Origin: Chloroflexota bacterium
Lineage (GTDB): Bacteria > Chloroflexota > Anaerolineae > Promineifilales > Promineifilaceae
Reading direction: 5' to 3'
Length of the DNA stretch: 64,000 nt
Assembly: GCA_013112725.1 (NCBI GenBank)
Contig: JABFFZ010000003.1
Location: 62,001-126,000, forward strand
The translations under genes and the position numbers were made by a program. Every line of letters starts with the position of its first letter. Within the stretch, counting starts at the first letter, position 1. Shown here piece by piece: positions 16,913-25,866 of the stretch. The notes under the pieces are model-generated. The model did not search any database. It saw nothing but the letters and a program-made list of their open reading frames with translations, and had not been told where the DNA came from.

Positions 16913-18382
16913 TCAAGGAGATGGAGGAGAGGGAGTGGCCGTAGCCTCCGGCGTGGCCGTTTGTTCCGCCGCGTCCGTTGGCGCAGGCGTCCCCGTCTCG
17001 GCGCCTGGTGGTGTTTCTGCCTCTTCCGGCAGAACCGCCAGATTAAGTAATTCATCCAACAGGCTGTTGAGGGCAGCCAGTTGGGCTACATTCGCCGTAT
17101 TGAACCATTCACCATCATAGACGCCGCCTGGCCCACGCACCAGCAGGTGGGTACGGGGCGGTTTGGGCGTGGCTGTCACAGTCAGGGTGAGGCCGTCCGT
17201 ATTGGTGATGACGCTGGGGGAATCACCCTGAAAGGTATGCAACCCGGTGCGCACCGCGCCGCTGGCGATCAAATCATTAGTCAGGGTGATCAGCTGCGTG
17301 GTGGTGATGGTGCTGGTGAAGATGTCGCCGCTGCTGCTTTGAACGACGGCCGTGCCATCCAGATGCAACGTCAACCGGGCGCCATCTACGCGCTGGTAAT
17401 CGAGTACGGCCGTTAAGGGGAAGTCGGTGGGCGGGCGCGGTAACACTTCGTCATGCTGCGCCAATTTTTCCGCCAGCGCCGCATCCAGCCCGGCATACAG
17501 CGGCAGCAGCGGCGCGGGCAGCGCATATTCCGGGCAGGCCAGATTGATGGTACGGCCTTGCTCCCCTTGCTGCACAAACAAAGTCTCCAGCGGTGAACCC
17601 AGGCAGGCAGCCACGTATTCATTACCTGATGACGCCAACGAGAGCGTGTTTAGAGCAGCCAACAGCGCCGGATCGGCGGCGATAGGCGGGCCAACCTCGC
17701 TTTCAGTTGCCAGCCAGCTATACAACAGGCCATCGGCCGTGAGGGCAATGGTATGGGCCGGGGCAAAAGGGGAGGCGCTGCGCCGCAAACCGGCAACCGT
17801 GCCCGGCGGAAAGTGCGGGCCTAAGCTGATCGCCATGTAATTTTCAATGCTGGCTAAAATCACCGGATCGCGCAGCCAGCCTTCACCCTGCTGTTCCGAA
17901 TAGGGCAGGGCATAGGAAACAAACACACAGCCTGCACAATCCGCGGGTACCACGGGCAGCAGCAATTCCCGTAACACCTGCTGCAATTGCAACAACACCC
18001 CCCCCTGGTTGCTGCGTTTGATCGCCTGCCCGGTGCTTTCATCAACTACAATAATCTGGCTGCTGATGCTGCCTTGCAGCCGCCGGTCTAGCCCTAACGC
18101 AGGAATGGTGTAACGAAGTTCAACGGCCGTGTCGCCAAAATCAATGGGGGTGCTGGTAGCCGCTAACGGCCGTTGGGTCACCGTCACCGCCGGAAAGGTG
18201 GGAAAGAGGCGGTCAGAGGGACTGGGCGGCGTAAAGGTTGGTGGCAAATTGCTCACCGGCGTCGGCAGCGGCGTCACCGCCAATGTGGGCGCAATCTCCT
18301 CCTGCCGCGTGCAGCCAAATACCGCCAGAGAAATCAATAACAAAAGCGAGATGTTTACATAAAAACGCTGATTACCAAGCAT
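16913..18382 (-). CDS. Hypothetical lipoprotein with Thr/Pro/Ala-rich tail
   Basis: From the ATG at 18382 the 489-residue product begins with MLGNQRFYVNISLLLLISLA and a lipobox ending FGC. A Thr/Pro-rich linker follows (~25-65). The body contains a repeated pattern of beta-strand-like segments such as AVLDYQRVDGARLTLHLDG, and a cysteine pair (ADCAGCVF). The last ~45 residues are Glu/Thr/Ala/Pro repeats. I do not recognise a domain. It is probably anchored on the outer face of the membrane. An earlier in-frame start would put extra charged sequence before the signal. The gene begins 56 bp after the GNAT gene, in the same direction. Confidence 0.75.
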   Translation of the reverse strand: MLGNQRFYVNISLLLLISLAVFGCTRQEEIAPTLAVTPLPTPVSNLPPTFTPPSPSDRLFPTFPAVTVTQRPLAATSTPIDFGDTAVELRYTIPALGLDRRLQGSISSQIIVVDESTGQAIKRSNQGGVLLQLQQVLRELLLPVVPADCAGCVFVSYALPYSEQQGEGWLRDPVILASIENYMAISLGPHFPPGTVAGLRRSASPFAPAHTIALTADGLLYSWLATESEVGPPIAADPALLAALNTLSLASSGNEYVAACLGSPLETLFVQQGEQGRTINLACPEYALPAPLLPLYAGLDAALAEKLAQHDEVLPRPPTDFPLTAVLDYQRVDGARLTLHLDGTAVVQSSSGDIFTSTITTTQLITLTNDLIASGAVRTGLHTFQGDSPSVITNTDGLTLTVTATPKPPRTHLLVRGPGGVYDGEWFNTANVAQLAALNSLLDELLNLAVLPEEAETPPGAETGTPAPTDAAEQTATPEATATPSPPSP

Positions 18383-18438
18383 AGGCCGGATTATACCGTA
18401 ATCACCGGTGATGGGCGCACACGATACAGAACACCCCA

Positions 18439-19005
18439 TCAGCGCGGGCTGGTTTTGGCAAAAATCATCGTATCGCGCAAGGCGTTCGTCAGGTGGTGGC
18501 GGCTTTCGTTGATCAACGTGGCTTCGTGGGTAAAACCCAACCGCCGCGGCACAGCGGCGCTGCGCACATTGAGCGCATCACAGCGTATTTCCACCCGGTT
18601 AGCCCCTAACTGCTGAAAGGCAAAGTCGGTAACGCCCGCCACCGCTTCGGTAATGTACCCCTTCCCGCCATACGCAGTACGCACCCAGTAGCCAATTTCA
18701 AAACAAGGTACCGCCCAATTGATGCGATGCAGCCCGCTGCCGCCGATGATGACATCGCTGTCTTTCAGCAAGAGCATCATCCACAAATCTTCACGGCTCA
18801 AGAAGCGCAGTTGGCCCTGACGCACTTTGACTTCGTACTCCTCTTCGGTGGGAATCTCCATGGCCCAGGGCATCCATTCTTTCAACTCGGCCTGGGATTC
18901 TAGCACGGCCGTGCGCACCCCCACGCCGTCCCCCGGCAATGGCCCGCGAATCGTCAGCCGTTCTGTTTCAAAACTGTAGGGAAATTCCCGCATAATTGGT
19001 TCCAT
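18439..19005 (-). CDS. GNAT-family N-acetyltransferase (RimJ/RimL type)
   Basis: The 188-residue protein shows the ETERLTIRGPLPGDG start typical of the RimJ/RimL-like GNAT_3 group. Next come IGGSGLHRINWAVPCFEIGYWV and the acetyl-CoA loop YGGKGYITEAVAGVTDFAFQQLGANRVEIRCDALNVRSAAVPRRLGF. These enzymes transfer acetyl groups to amines, including ribosomal protein N-termini; the substrate here is unknown. I prefer the ATG at 19005, with GGAG upstream, over a GTG one codon earlier. It is divergent from the histidine kinase gene. Confidence 0.88.
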   Translation of the reverse strand: MEPIMREFPYSFETERLTIRGPLPGDGVGVRTAVLESQAELKEWMPWAMEIPTEEEYEVKVRQGQLRFLSREDLWMMLLLKDSDVIIGGSGLHRINWAVPCFEIGYWVRTAYGGKGYITEAVAGVTDFAFQQLGANRVEIRCDALNVRSAAVPRRLGFTHEATLINESRHHLTNALRDTMIFAKTSPR

Positions 19006-19057
19006 CACTGCTGTCTCCGTAAGAAAATTTGATAGCCTTACCCCTTACTCTGGTACT

Positions 19058-20593
19058 ATGCAACCCACTGTGTCCCTTGCGCAAAGAAAAGGGGTAGTGA
19101 CGCTAATTTTTGTCCTGCCTCTTTTCTTTTTTCTTATTTTCCAACGTTTACCTCTTTTTACCAATTTTAGCGACGAAAGTTTTCTGCCCGAACTGCTGCA
19201 ATACTACACCAGCACCTTAGCCGGTCTATTGGGCGTCATCATCGCCTTGCTGACACGGCATGGGCTGGGGTTAAGCCAAAACGGCCGTTCCGTGCTGCTC
19301 ACGTTTGGTTTTCTGGCGCTGGCCTCTTTATTGTTGGTAAGCAGTGTCGGCATCCCCTATCTGCTGCTGACGAATATGCTGCACCCGGCCTTCGTCTGGT
19401 CGCTCTTGTTGAGTTTACCAGCTGGCAGCCTCTATTTTGCGGCAGCGGGTGTGCGCTGGACGGCCGTTGCCGAAAAACGACTGATTACCTGGCGTTGGCC
19501 TCTGTTTGGCCTCAATGGGCTAGTCTTTCTGGCCTACCTGGGTTTTGTCTCTCATTACACCGAACCATTCGCCCAAATGTTAAAGCGGGGGTCACTGCTG
19601 CTCCTGGGCATGACCATGCTGGTCAGTGGTCTATTGCTCTGGGCCGCCTGGCGTTCTGACCAATTCAGCCGGCTACGAAACAACAGCGCCGACAGAAACC
19701 TGGCTGTTACCTTTATCTTACTGGCTCAAGCCGAATTATGCCTGATCTTTGGCATTTCCGGTTCAGCAACCTGGGTGTTGTTTCATCTGCTGTTGTTGGC
19801 CGCTTTGCTGGTGACGCTGCTGCCACTGCTGCGCCATGCCATCCAATACCAGCGCGAAAAACGGCAGCGCAGCGACCTGATTCAACTAATTGTGCATGAT
19901 CTGAAAAGCCCCCTGACCATTGTTATCAGCGGCTTAGATTTGCTGCATCGGGGTGGCCTGGGTGAGGTAACGCCCAAGCAAGCACACCTGCTGACAAACC
20001 TGGAACATTGCAGTGATGAAGTGTTGGGGTTGGTCAATGACATGCTGGACGTAGAACGTCTGGAAGAAGGGGTCATGCCACTGCACAAAAGCATGACGGA
20101 CCTGGCGCCCGTGCTGCGTGAACAAATCGCCGAACTACAAATTCTGGCGGACAAACATCAACAGCAGCTACAGCTTTTTTTGCCAGAGACGCTGCCGCCG
20201 GTCATGGTAGACCCGATTTTAATCCGCCGGGTCATCCACAATTTGCTGGCAAATGCCCTCAAACTGACGCCGGATCAAGGCGAAATTGAGGTGCGTGCTA
20301 CAGTCGAGGGGGGACAGTTGCAGGTGAGTGTGGCCGACAGCGGCCCAGGGATACCGGTGGCCGACCGCCAGCGCATCTTTGAAAAATTCGCGCAGCTTGA
20401 TACCAAAACACGCCGGGGTAAGGGGCTGGGCTTAACCTTTTGCAAAATGGCGGTGGAGGCGCATGGCGGTTTGTTGACGGTGGAAGACAGCCCATTGGGT
20501 GGCGCCCTCTTCCGGCTGGCGCTGCCATTGGAGGGGGCCATTCAACCGACCAACCCGCAGCCCTCTTTTTACCGGCTGATATGGGGCAAGTAA
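19058..20593 (+). CDS. Membrane sensor histidine kinase
   Basis: The 511-residue protein has about eight hydrophobic helices across residues 15-265, forming a membrane-embedded sensor without a large extracellular loop. The HisKA dimerisation domain follows with the phospho-acceptor in LIVHDLKSPLT (His280). The HATPase domain has N-box NLLANALKLT, G1 VADSGPGIP and G2 RRGKGLGLTFC. No response regulator is next to it; the nearest, at 31468, lies 11 kb away and may or may not be its partner. The gene ends inside the 3' end of the convergent glycoside hydrolase gene (25-bp overlap). Confidence 0.9.
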   Translation: MQPTVSLAQRKGVVTLIFVLPLFFFLIFQRLPLFTNFSDESFLPELLQYYTSTLAGLLGVIIALLTRHGLGLSQNGRSVLLTFGFLALASLLLVSSVGIPYLLLTNMLHPAFVWSLLLSLPAGSLYFAAAGVRWTAVAEKRLITWRWPLFGLNGLVFLAYLGFVSHYTEPFAQMLKRGSLLLLGMTMLVSGLLLWAAWRSDQFSRLRNNSADRNLAVTFILLAQAELCLIFGISGSATWVLFHLLLLAALLVTLLPLLRHAIQYQREKRQRSDLIQLIVHDLKSPLTIVISGLDLLHRGGLGEVTPKQAHLLTNLEHCSDEVLGLVNDMLDVERLEEGVMPLHKSMTDLAPVLREQIAELQILADKHQQQLQLFLPETLPPVMVDPILIRRVIHNLLANALKLTPDQGEIEVRATVEGGQLQVSVADSGPGIPVADRQRIFEKFAQLDTKTRRGKGLGLTFCKMAVEAHGGLLTVEDSPLGGALFRLALPLEGAIQPTNPQPSFYRLIWGK

Positions 20594-22587
20594 GCCTTTT
20601 CGGGCAGCAATAATGTGGGCACGGTCACGGCCGTGTCTCCACTCACATTCCCCGCTCGATCCCGACCCCGTAAGATGAAAGTATAGTCGTGGAAGGGTTG
20701 GCTCTGGTACACGGCCGTCGTCTGCGTCGTTTGGGTTAACCAGGGCTGCGCCGGCCCGCCATCTACCGCCACCAGCAAGTCATAATCCACCAAACCGCTG
20801 CCATCATCGGCGCCGCTCCAGGAGAGGTGGATGTGGTATTCGGCAAAGGGGGGCGCTGTCAGGCTGAGTACGGGAGGCAGGGTATCTTGTTCAATCAGCA
20901 GGTACGGCCGTCCACCGATGGCATACAAATTCGGGTCCCAGGGCGCGTTCTGGTTGGTTGCCGCCGGTAAAGTCAGCGTAAACACGCCGTTTTGAGCGAT
21001 GACAGTTTCGGTAATGCCGTCCGGCGTGATGAGCAAACCCTGGCCTGATTGGTTGGTGGTGGGCACGACGGCCGTTTCTGCCTGCCCAAAACGCGCCCAC
21101 ATGCCCAACACCCGTGACTGCGTCGCCGGTTGGTAAAAGGCAATCCACTCCTGCGGGCCATTGGCCGGGTCGCTGCCACCCGGCCGCAGCCGCCAAAATG
21201 GTTCCACGCCGGTGAAATAGTTGGTCAACACCCGGAAAGCATCAAAGTTGGGGCGGGGCGATTCCGGGTTGGGATGCTGCCGGAAACAAACGGCATCGGG
21301 AGGGTTACGGAAGAGGCCGTTAGCGTCACCGGCGCAGGGGAAATCGGTGCCAGGAATTTGCCCATCTTCGTCACACAATTCGCCATTGTGTGGTGGAAAG
21401 TCGGTGCCTGCCGGCTGGTTGCCACAGCCATCATATAGTTGGAAATGGAAAATGCCATCCGCCCCGGCAAAGGTGCTGTAAAGCGCAGATTGAATAACAA
21501 AATCCGCCTGTTCGGACATGGTAGCGCGCAAGCCACTCTGTGGGTCCCATACCGGGCCAGGGTAGTCATCCCAGGCAGTCACGCCATTTTCGTTGAGCCA
21601 GATCGGCTTATCTAAACCACGCACGGCCAGGGTATTTTGCGCGCGCCAGACATGATACCAGGAGTTCCAGGCATAAAAGTAACTGTGGGTCGCCAGAATA
21701 TCGTGAAAATAATCATAGGTGATAGCCAGGGGATCGGCATCATACAAAGCCATGAGGTCATTATAAAAGTTGGGGTTAGCCACGCTAGACAGGTTGATAT
21801 TGGACAGGCCGCCCAAAATGACCTGGGCATCCGGGTCAGTTTGTTGGATGGTCAGGTAAGCCACTTTGAGCAAACGGCCGTAATCAGCCACCGTGCCATC
21901 CCAAAAAAATACGTAATCTTGTTCGTTCCAGATTTCCCAATGGGTGACGCCGGCCCCGGCCGGCCAGCCGTTTTGCTGCGCCAGCACGCCACCCGGTTTG
22001 TAGCGGTTAACGGCTAAGGAGACAAATCGCGCCCACCGGTTCTCTGGGTTGATATTCTTGCCGAGGCCGGGAATGTCGCTGCCGTCGGTGAAGATGGGGT
22101 CATACAGGCCCACCGGGGTGGCGGTGTTAATCGCTTCCAGAGCGAGGGGTGACTGCCGCGTAGGGGGAACTGTTATTCGGCGGCTGCCCTCGCTGTGGCG
22201 CAGGCTGGTGAGATAAAAAGGAGGCGTACCCAACAAGATGGCATCCGTTTTGAAGCCGTAAGTCACGTCGCCTTGCACGGCCGTGTCCACCGCCCCCCAC
22301 ACAAAATTGCCTTCACTTTGCTCAATGTTGAACCAGTACATCGGCCAGCGATTCCAGGCCGCGCCAGTGGCCTGGCCGTTTAGGAATTGCTGCTCATCGG
22401 CCGGGTCTTCGGCCGAAGTGATAAAGTTCACGCCGTAAATGGGTTGGGCGCTGGCGCTACCTGCCGGGGATACGGTGACTACTTTGGCCTGCGCGGAACT
22501 GTGCTGCCAGACCGCCACCAATACAAACATACATAAAATTGAGGGGATGAAGAGGGACGGCCGTAATCCTTTATCTCGCTTTTCCAT
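20569..22587 (-). CDS. Secreted clan-A glycoside hydrolase (GH39/GH5-like)
   Basis: The ATG at 22587 is preceded by GGAGG. The 672-residue product starts with a signal peptide, SLFIPSILCMFVLVAVWQHSSAQA. The TIM-barrel part has a general acid/base motif HWEIWNEQD (Glu222) and a likely nucleophile in IWLNENGV (Glu333), as in clan A enzymes. Beta-sandwich segments lie C-terminal, including a fibronectin-like DNA-encoded HIHLSWSGADDGSGLVDYDL. The last residues, KAYLPHISR, match a tail type seen in another secreted protein here. The substrate is probably a plant- or biofilm-derived polysaccharide, which is an inference. No transporter genes are adjacent. Confidence 0.8.
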   Translation of the reverse strand: MEKRDKGLRPSLFIPSILCMFVLVAVWQHSSAQAKVVTVSPAGSASAQPIYGVNFITSAEDPADEQQFLNGQATGAAWNRWPMYWFNIEQSEGNFVWGAVDTAVQGDVTYGFKTDAILLGTPPFYLTSLRHSEGSRRITVPPTRQSPLALEAINTATPVGLYDPIFTDGSDIPGLGKNINPENRWARFVSLAVNRYKPGGVLAQQNGWPAGAGVTHWEIWNEQDYVFFWDGTVADYGRLLKVAYLTIQQTDPDAQVILGGLSNINLSSVANPNFYNDLMALYDADPLAITYDYFHDILATHSYFYAWNSWYHVWRAQNTLAVRGLDKPIWLNENGVTAWDDYPGPVWDPQSGLRATMSEQADFVIQSALYSTFAGADGIFHFQLYDGCGNQPAGTDFPPHNGELCDEDGQIPGTDFPCAGDANGLFRNPPDAVCFRQHPNPESPRPNFDAFRVLTNYFTGVEPFWRLRPGGSDPANGPQEWIAFYQPATQSRVLGMWARFGQAETAVVPTTNQSGQGLLITPDGITETVIAQNGVFTLTLPAATNQNAPWDPNLYAIGGRPYLLIEQDTLPPVLSLTAPPFAEYHIHLSWSGADDGSGLVDYDLLVAVDGGPAQPWLTQTTQTTAVYQSQPFHDYTFILRGRDRAGNVSGDTAVTVPTLLLPEKAYLPHISR

Positions 22588-22679
22588 AACAACCTCCAGC
22601 ACCAGGCTTGCCCAACCATACCCCATTCCCCGCCTCGCTCAACAGGTTTTTCACCGCCCCTTCACCCGTTCCGAAGCCC

Positions 22680-22741
22680 GTAAACCGTGAACTGTGAACC
22701 GTAATCTGATTACGGATTACGGGTTACCTGTTACCGATTAC
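22680..22741. repeat. GTAAACCGTGAAC / GTAATC intergenic hairpin
   Basis: Words CCGTAAACCGTGAACTGTGAACCGTAATC pair with GATTACGGATTACGGGTTAC across a short centre. The element lies between the glycoside hydrolase and TetR genes and overlaps the TetR stop region. Confidence 0.6.
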
Positions 22742-23364
22742 GACTCTGGATCGGCATTACGCAGGCCTGAAATCAAGGTGCGCAGGCCGGCGCTGATACG
22801 CTCCAGGGTGAAGCCGCGGTTGGTTTTCTGGAACTGGAAAAAGTCGGCCTTGAGGGGCGAAAGCAGGGCGTCGGCCAGGTAGTCGGTATCTAGTTCTGGC
22901 GAAATTTCCCCGGCAGCGGCAGCCGTGCGCAGTAAGGCGCTGACGGTCATATGTTGCCAGAAATGGGGCAGTTGCAGGCGCGTGTTGTCCAGGGGCAGCA
23001 GCCCTTCCCGCTGCACTTCGCACAAAAGCGGCGAATGGGTGTCGGTGAAATACACCAGGGCATCCATAAATTGCTGTAGCTGTTCCAGTTTAGGCAGCCC
23101 GGCGATATTCATTTGCTGCATACGCGCCAACATACCGTTTTGGAAGTCGGCCATCTGTGTATCCAAAAGCGCCAGGCACAGTTCCCCCTTGTTGGCAAAG
23201 CGGCGGTAGAGCGTGCCCTTGCCCACCCCAGCCGCCTGAGCAATATCGGCCATGTTAACATTACCCACACCGTGCGCCGCAAAAAGGCGTTCAGCCGTTT
23301 GCAGGATTTTGTAACGGTTGGCGGCGGCGTCACGTCGTTCGACACGGCCGTCGTCCTCATTCAT
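22738..23364 (-). CDS. TetR-family repressor
   Basis: The helix-turn-helix AERLFAAHGVGNVNMADIAQAAGVGKGTLYRRFANKGEL defines a TetR repressor. The ligand-binding C-terminus (~75-208) is alpha-helical with few charges. The start is chosen at 23364 (MNEDDGRVERR), which has GGGTGAA upstream; ATGs at 23382 and 23406 are alternatives. The gene is divergent from yceI. The intergenic region holds a sigma-70-like promoter with two copies of GGACTnnAGTCC, so the regulator most likely represses the yceI-VOC-pirin-reductase cluster and perhaps itself. The inducer is unknown; quinones or electrophiles are a reasonable guess from the targets. Confidence 0.9.
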   Translation of the reverse strand: MNEDDGRVERRDAAANRYKILQTAERLFAAHGVGNVNMADIAQAAGVGKGTLYRRFANKGELCLALLDTQMADFQNGMLARMQQMNIAGLPKLEQLQQFMDALVYFTDTHSPLLCEVQREGLLPLDNTRLQLPHFWQHMTVSALLRTAAAAGEISPELDTDYLADALLSPLKADFFQFQKTNRGFTLERISAGLRTLISGLRNADPES

Positions 23365-23452
23365 ATGTATTTCACCCAGCATAATCGGTTCATCATCACC
23401 GGTCATATTGCACCATTACCCTGTCCAAAAGTACAGTTCATCCTCTCATCTG

Positions 23453-23481
23453 TTGACAAGTGGACTCAAGTCCGGTAATAT
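23453..23481 (+). promoter_or_regulatory. Consensus promoter of the yceI cluster
   Basis: TTGACA (23453-23458) and TAATAT (23476-23481) are separated by exactly 17 bp. The spacer contains the first TetR operator. The yceI start is 72 bp downstream. Confidence 0.75.
23462..23473. promoter_or_regulatory. Putative TetR operator 1
   Basis: GGACTCAAGTCC is an inverted repeat located between the -35 and -10 boxes. Its centre is 34 bp, about three helical turns, from operator 2. Confidence 0.75.
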
Positions 23482-23495
23482 GGTAACAGATAAGC

Positions 23496-23507
23496 GGACT
23501 AAAGTCC
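23496..23507. promoter_or_regulatory. Putative TetR operator 2
   Basis: GGACTAAAGTCC repeats operator 1 apart from the two central bases and lies just downstream of the -10 box. The extended half sites (AGYGGACT ... AGTCCRCT) also agree. Confidence 0.75.
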
Positions 23508-23552
23508 ACTTGCAAAACTTGCTCAACAAAAAAGATTGAAGGAGATTATACT

Positions 23553-24098
23553 ATGACCTGGCAAATTGATTCAGCCCATTCCCACATTTATTTCACGGCG
23601 CGGCACATGATGATTTCAAAAGTACGCGGCCAGTTTGAGTCGTTCAGCGGTGAGGTTAATTATGACGAAGAAAACCCCACCCGCACCACAGTAGACATTC
23701 AGATTGACACCGCCAGCCTGAACACCAAAGAAGCACAGCGTGACGGCCATTTGAAATCACCCGATTTTCTGGATGTAGCCAATTACCCGGTGGTTCGTTT
23801 TCAAAGTACAAAGGTAGAACAAACCGGCGCCGATAGTGGTAAACTGTATGGCAATCTGACCATCCGTGACATCACCAAACCGGTTGTGTTGGATGTGGAA
23901 TATGCAGGCCAGGCGCGAAGCCCCTGGGGCACAGTGAGCGCGGGCTTCTCGGCCAGCACCACTATTAACCGCAAGGATTGGGGGCTGAACTGGAATCAAA
24001 CCCTGGAAACCGGCGGTGTGCTGGTCGGCGACAACATCCAGATTGAAATTGAACTGGAATTGGTGAAAGTGGCCGAATTGGAAGCCGTCACGGCATAG
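23553..24098 (+). CDS. YceI-family lipid/isoprenoid-binding protein
   Basis: The 181-residue protein has the YceI beta-barrel pattern: WQIDSAHSHIYFTARHMMISKVRGQFESFSG at the start, TKEAQRDGHLKSPDFLDVANYPVVRFQ in the middle, and RKDWGLNWNQTLETGGVLVGDNIQIEIELE at the end. YceI proteins bind long polyisoprenoid or quinone-like molecules in a lipocalin-like cavity. There is no signal peptide, so it is cytoplasmic here. AAGGAG precedes the ATG. It is the first gene of the TetR-controlled cluster, which fits a role in quinone or lipid-oxidant handling. Confidence 0.92.
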   Translation: MTWQIDSAHSHIYFTARHMMISKVRGQFESFSGEVNYDEENPTRTTVDIQIDTASLNTKEAQRDGHLKSPDFLDVANYPVVRFQSTKVEQTGADSGKLYGNLTIRDITKPVVLDVEYAGQARSPWGTVSAGFSASTTINRKDWGLNWNQTLETGGVLVGDNIQIEIELELVKVAELEAVTA

Positions 24099-24107
24099 TG
24101 GGAAGAA

Positions 24108-24165
24108 GTGAGCAGTGAGCGGTGAACGGTTTGAAGCAATGGGTATTGCTTACTGCTCACCGCTC
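24108..24165. repeat. GTGAGCAGTGAGCGG hairpin
   Basis: GAGCAGTGAGCGGTGA pairs with TGCTCACCGCTCAC across GAAGCAATGGGTATTGCTT, itself a small inverted repeat. It lies between yceI and the VOC gene and may tune expression of the downstream genes. Confidence 0.55.
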
Positions 24166-24190
24166 ACTTTTTATTGCTATACTTACTCAT

Positions 24191-25039
24191 ATGAAGATTC
24201 ACCCAGACACAAAAATAGGCACAGTTTTTCTGACGGTTTCAGACTTTGGCCGGTCGCTGCCATATTACCAGCACAACATCGGCCTGAAGTTGCACCGGCA
24301 GGAAAGAGACATGGCCTACCTGGGCGCGGGCGGGCGGGATTTACTGGCGCTGCGGGAACTTCCCACCGCCGCCCGCCCCCAACGCACCACCGGCCTGTAT
24401 CACTTTGCCATCCTCGTCCCCTCCCGGTTGGAACTGGCGCTGACACTCAAGCACCTGATTGACACAGAAACACGCATTGGCGGTGCGTCTGACCATTTGG
24501 TGAGCGAGGCGCTGTATCTATCTGATCCGGATGGCAACGGCATCGAGATTTACCGTGACCGGCCACGGAACGAGTGGTCTATCATCAATGGGCGGATCGA
24601 GATGGACACACAGCCGTTTAACGTAGAAAGTGTGTTGGGTGAACTACATAGCCGTAATCACACCTGGAACGGTCTACATGTGGATACGACCATCGGCCAC
24701 ATTCATTTGCACGTGTCCCATTTACCAGAGGCCGAAGCGTTTTACACGCAGGTGCTTGGTTTTGACCTGATTACCCGCTATGGCCCCAGCGCCGCTTTTG
24801 TCTCGGCGGGTGGCTACCACCACCACATTGGCCTGAATACCTGGGCGGGCGTGGGCGCGCCGGCGCCACCACCGGGAGCGGTGGGGCTAAACTGGTATGA
24901 GATTTTATTGCCGGATGAAGTGGCGCTGATGGCTACGGCCGTGCGCCTGCAAAACGCCCACATCCCCACCGAACAGCGCGAAGACGGCCTCTTTTTCCGT
25001 GACCCGGCGCAAAATGGAATCCTTTTAAGGAGAATTTGA
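24191..25039 (+). CDS. Two-domain VOC (glyoxalase/extradiol dioxygenase, CatE-type) protein
   Basis: The 282-residue protein contains two vicinal-oxygen-chelate modules: ~5-125 (GTVFLTVSDFGRSLPYYQHNIGLKL ... YLSDPDGNGIEIYRDRP) and ~160-282 (IHLHVSHLPEAEAFYTQVLGFDL ... FFRDPAQNGILL). This arrangement is typical of catechol-2,3-dioxygenase/CatE-like enzymes, which cleave aromatic diols or bind related substrates with Fe(II). The ATG at 24191 is chosen, although no strong Shine-Dalgarno sequence is visible. Position within the TetR cluster, between YceI and pirin, supports a role in (hydro)quinone breakdown. Confidence 0.85.
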   Translation: MKIHPDTKIGTVFLTVSDFGRSLPYYQHNIGLKLHRQERDMAYLGAGGRDLLALRELPTAARPQRTTGLYHFAILVPSRLELALTLKHLIDTETRIGGASDHLVSEALYLSDPDGNGIEIYRDRPRNEWSIINGRIEMDTQPFNVESVLGELHSRNHTWNGLHVDTTIGHIHLHVSHLPEAEAFYTQVLGFDLITRYGPSAAFVSAGGYHHHIGLNTWAGVGAPAPPPGAVGLNWYEILLPDEVALMATAVRLQNAHIPTEQREDGLFFRDPAQNGILLRRI

Positions 25040-25077
25040 GATTGGAGATTGGTTGAATCTCCAATCTCAGATCTCAA
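25038..25077. repeat. GAGATTGGAGATTGG hairpin
   Basis: TTGAGATTGGAGATT pairs with AATCTCCAATCTCA around GGTTG, directly after the VOC stop codon. It belongs to the GGAGATTG word family and may be a weak intra-operon terminator. Confidence 0.65.
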
Positions 25078-25083
25078 ATAACC

Positions 25084-25857
25084 ATGAACATATTCGACAC
25101 CGTAATCAGCGGCCTGGATACGTCCAGCAACTTGCACTTTTATAAAGCGGATACCTTTCCGACCTTCAAGCCAATTCATTGGCTGACATCGCATTTTGCG
25201 GTGGGCGGGTGGAGTCCATTGCAGCGGCTCAGCGGGATGTTGACGGCGCACATGACACAAATTGCGCCGCATAATGGTTTCACCTGGCATCCGCATCGTG
25301 GCCTGGAAATTTTCACCTATGTGATTGATGGCGAGGTATACCACGAGGATACCACCGGCGGGCAGGGCATCATTCGCGCCGGGGAAGTGCAGCGCATGTT
25401 TTCCGGCTACTACATCCAGCATCAGGAACTCAACCGCAGCGATGCCTATGCCCGTGTCATTCAAATCTGGTTTGTGGCCGAGCCACAGCACATGGGCATA
25501 CCGGCGCATTACGAGCAAATCGGTTTGGGCGACATGACAGCGCGGTCAGTGGGTGATGCCGTCGTGCGCGACATTATCGGGCCGACCGGGGGTACCAATG
25601 CGCACGTGAATGCCCGCCTCACCAGCGCCCTATTGCCGCCGGGTGGGCAGGCAACGTTGGAAAAGCCACAACCAGGCGAAGAGTTGTTTTTGTATTTTGT
25701 GAACGGTCACGGCCGTTTCCATTCCCCCACGTATGACGAAACCGTCGGCCTTTATGATGTGGTGCTGGCAAAACCAGAGGCAGACACGGCCGTCATCACC
25801 GCCGATAGTACCTCTTTGAATTATCTTTCATTTTATTTGAAGCCATTTATGGCCTGA
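25084..25857 (+). CDS. Pirin-family cupin protein
   Basis: The 257-residue protein has the pirin N-terminal cupin with metal-site residues in FTWHPHRGLEIFTYVIDGEVYHED (two His close together, a later His and Glu), followed by HQELNRSD. The second cupin (~150-255) lacks the metal motif, as usual. Bacterial pirins include quercetinases and redox-sensing partners, so an enzyme acting on flavonoid- or quinone-like compounds is plausible. It starts 45 bp after the VOC gene. The reductase gene follows 10 bp after its stop, so they are almost certainly cotranscribed. Confidence 0.9.
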   Translation: MNIFDTVISGLDTSSNLHFYKADTFPTFKPIHWLTSHFAVGGWSPLQRLSGMLTAHMTQIAPHNGFTWHPHRGLEIFTYVIDGEVYHEDTTGGQGIIRAGEVQRMFSGYYIQHQELNRSDAYARVIQIWFVAEPQHMGIPAHYEQIGLGDMTARSVGDAVVRDIIGPTGGTNAHVNARLTSALLPPGGQATLEKPQPGEELFLYFVNGHGRFHSPTYDETVGLYDVVLAKPEADTAVITADSTSLNYLSFYLKPFMA

Positions 25858-25866
25858 GAAAATCGC

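Noticed and set aside
24191..25039. Start at 24122 giving a longer VOC protein
   Set aside because: The extra N-terminus is encoded by the intergenic hairpin region.
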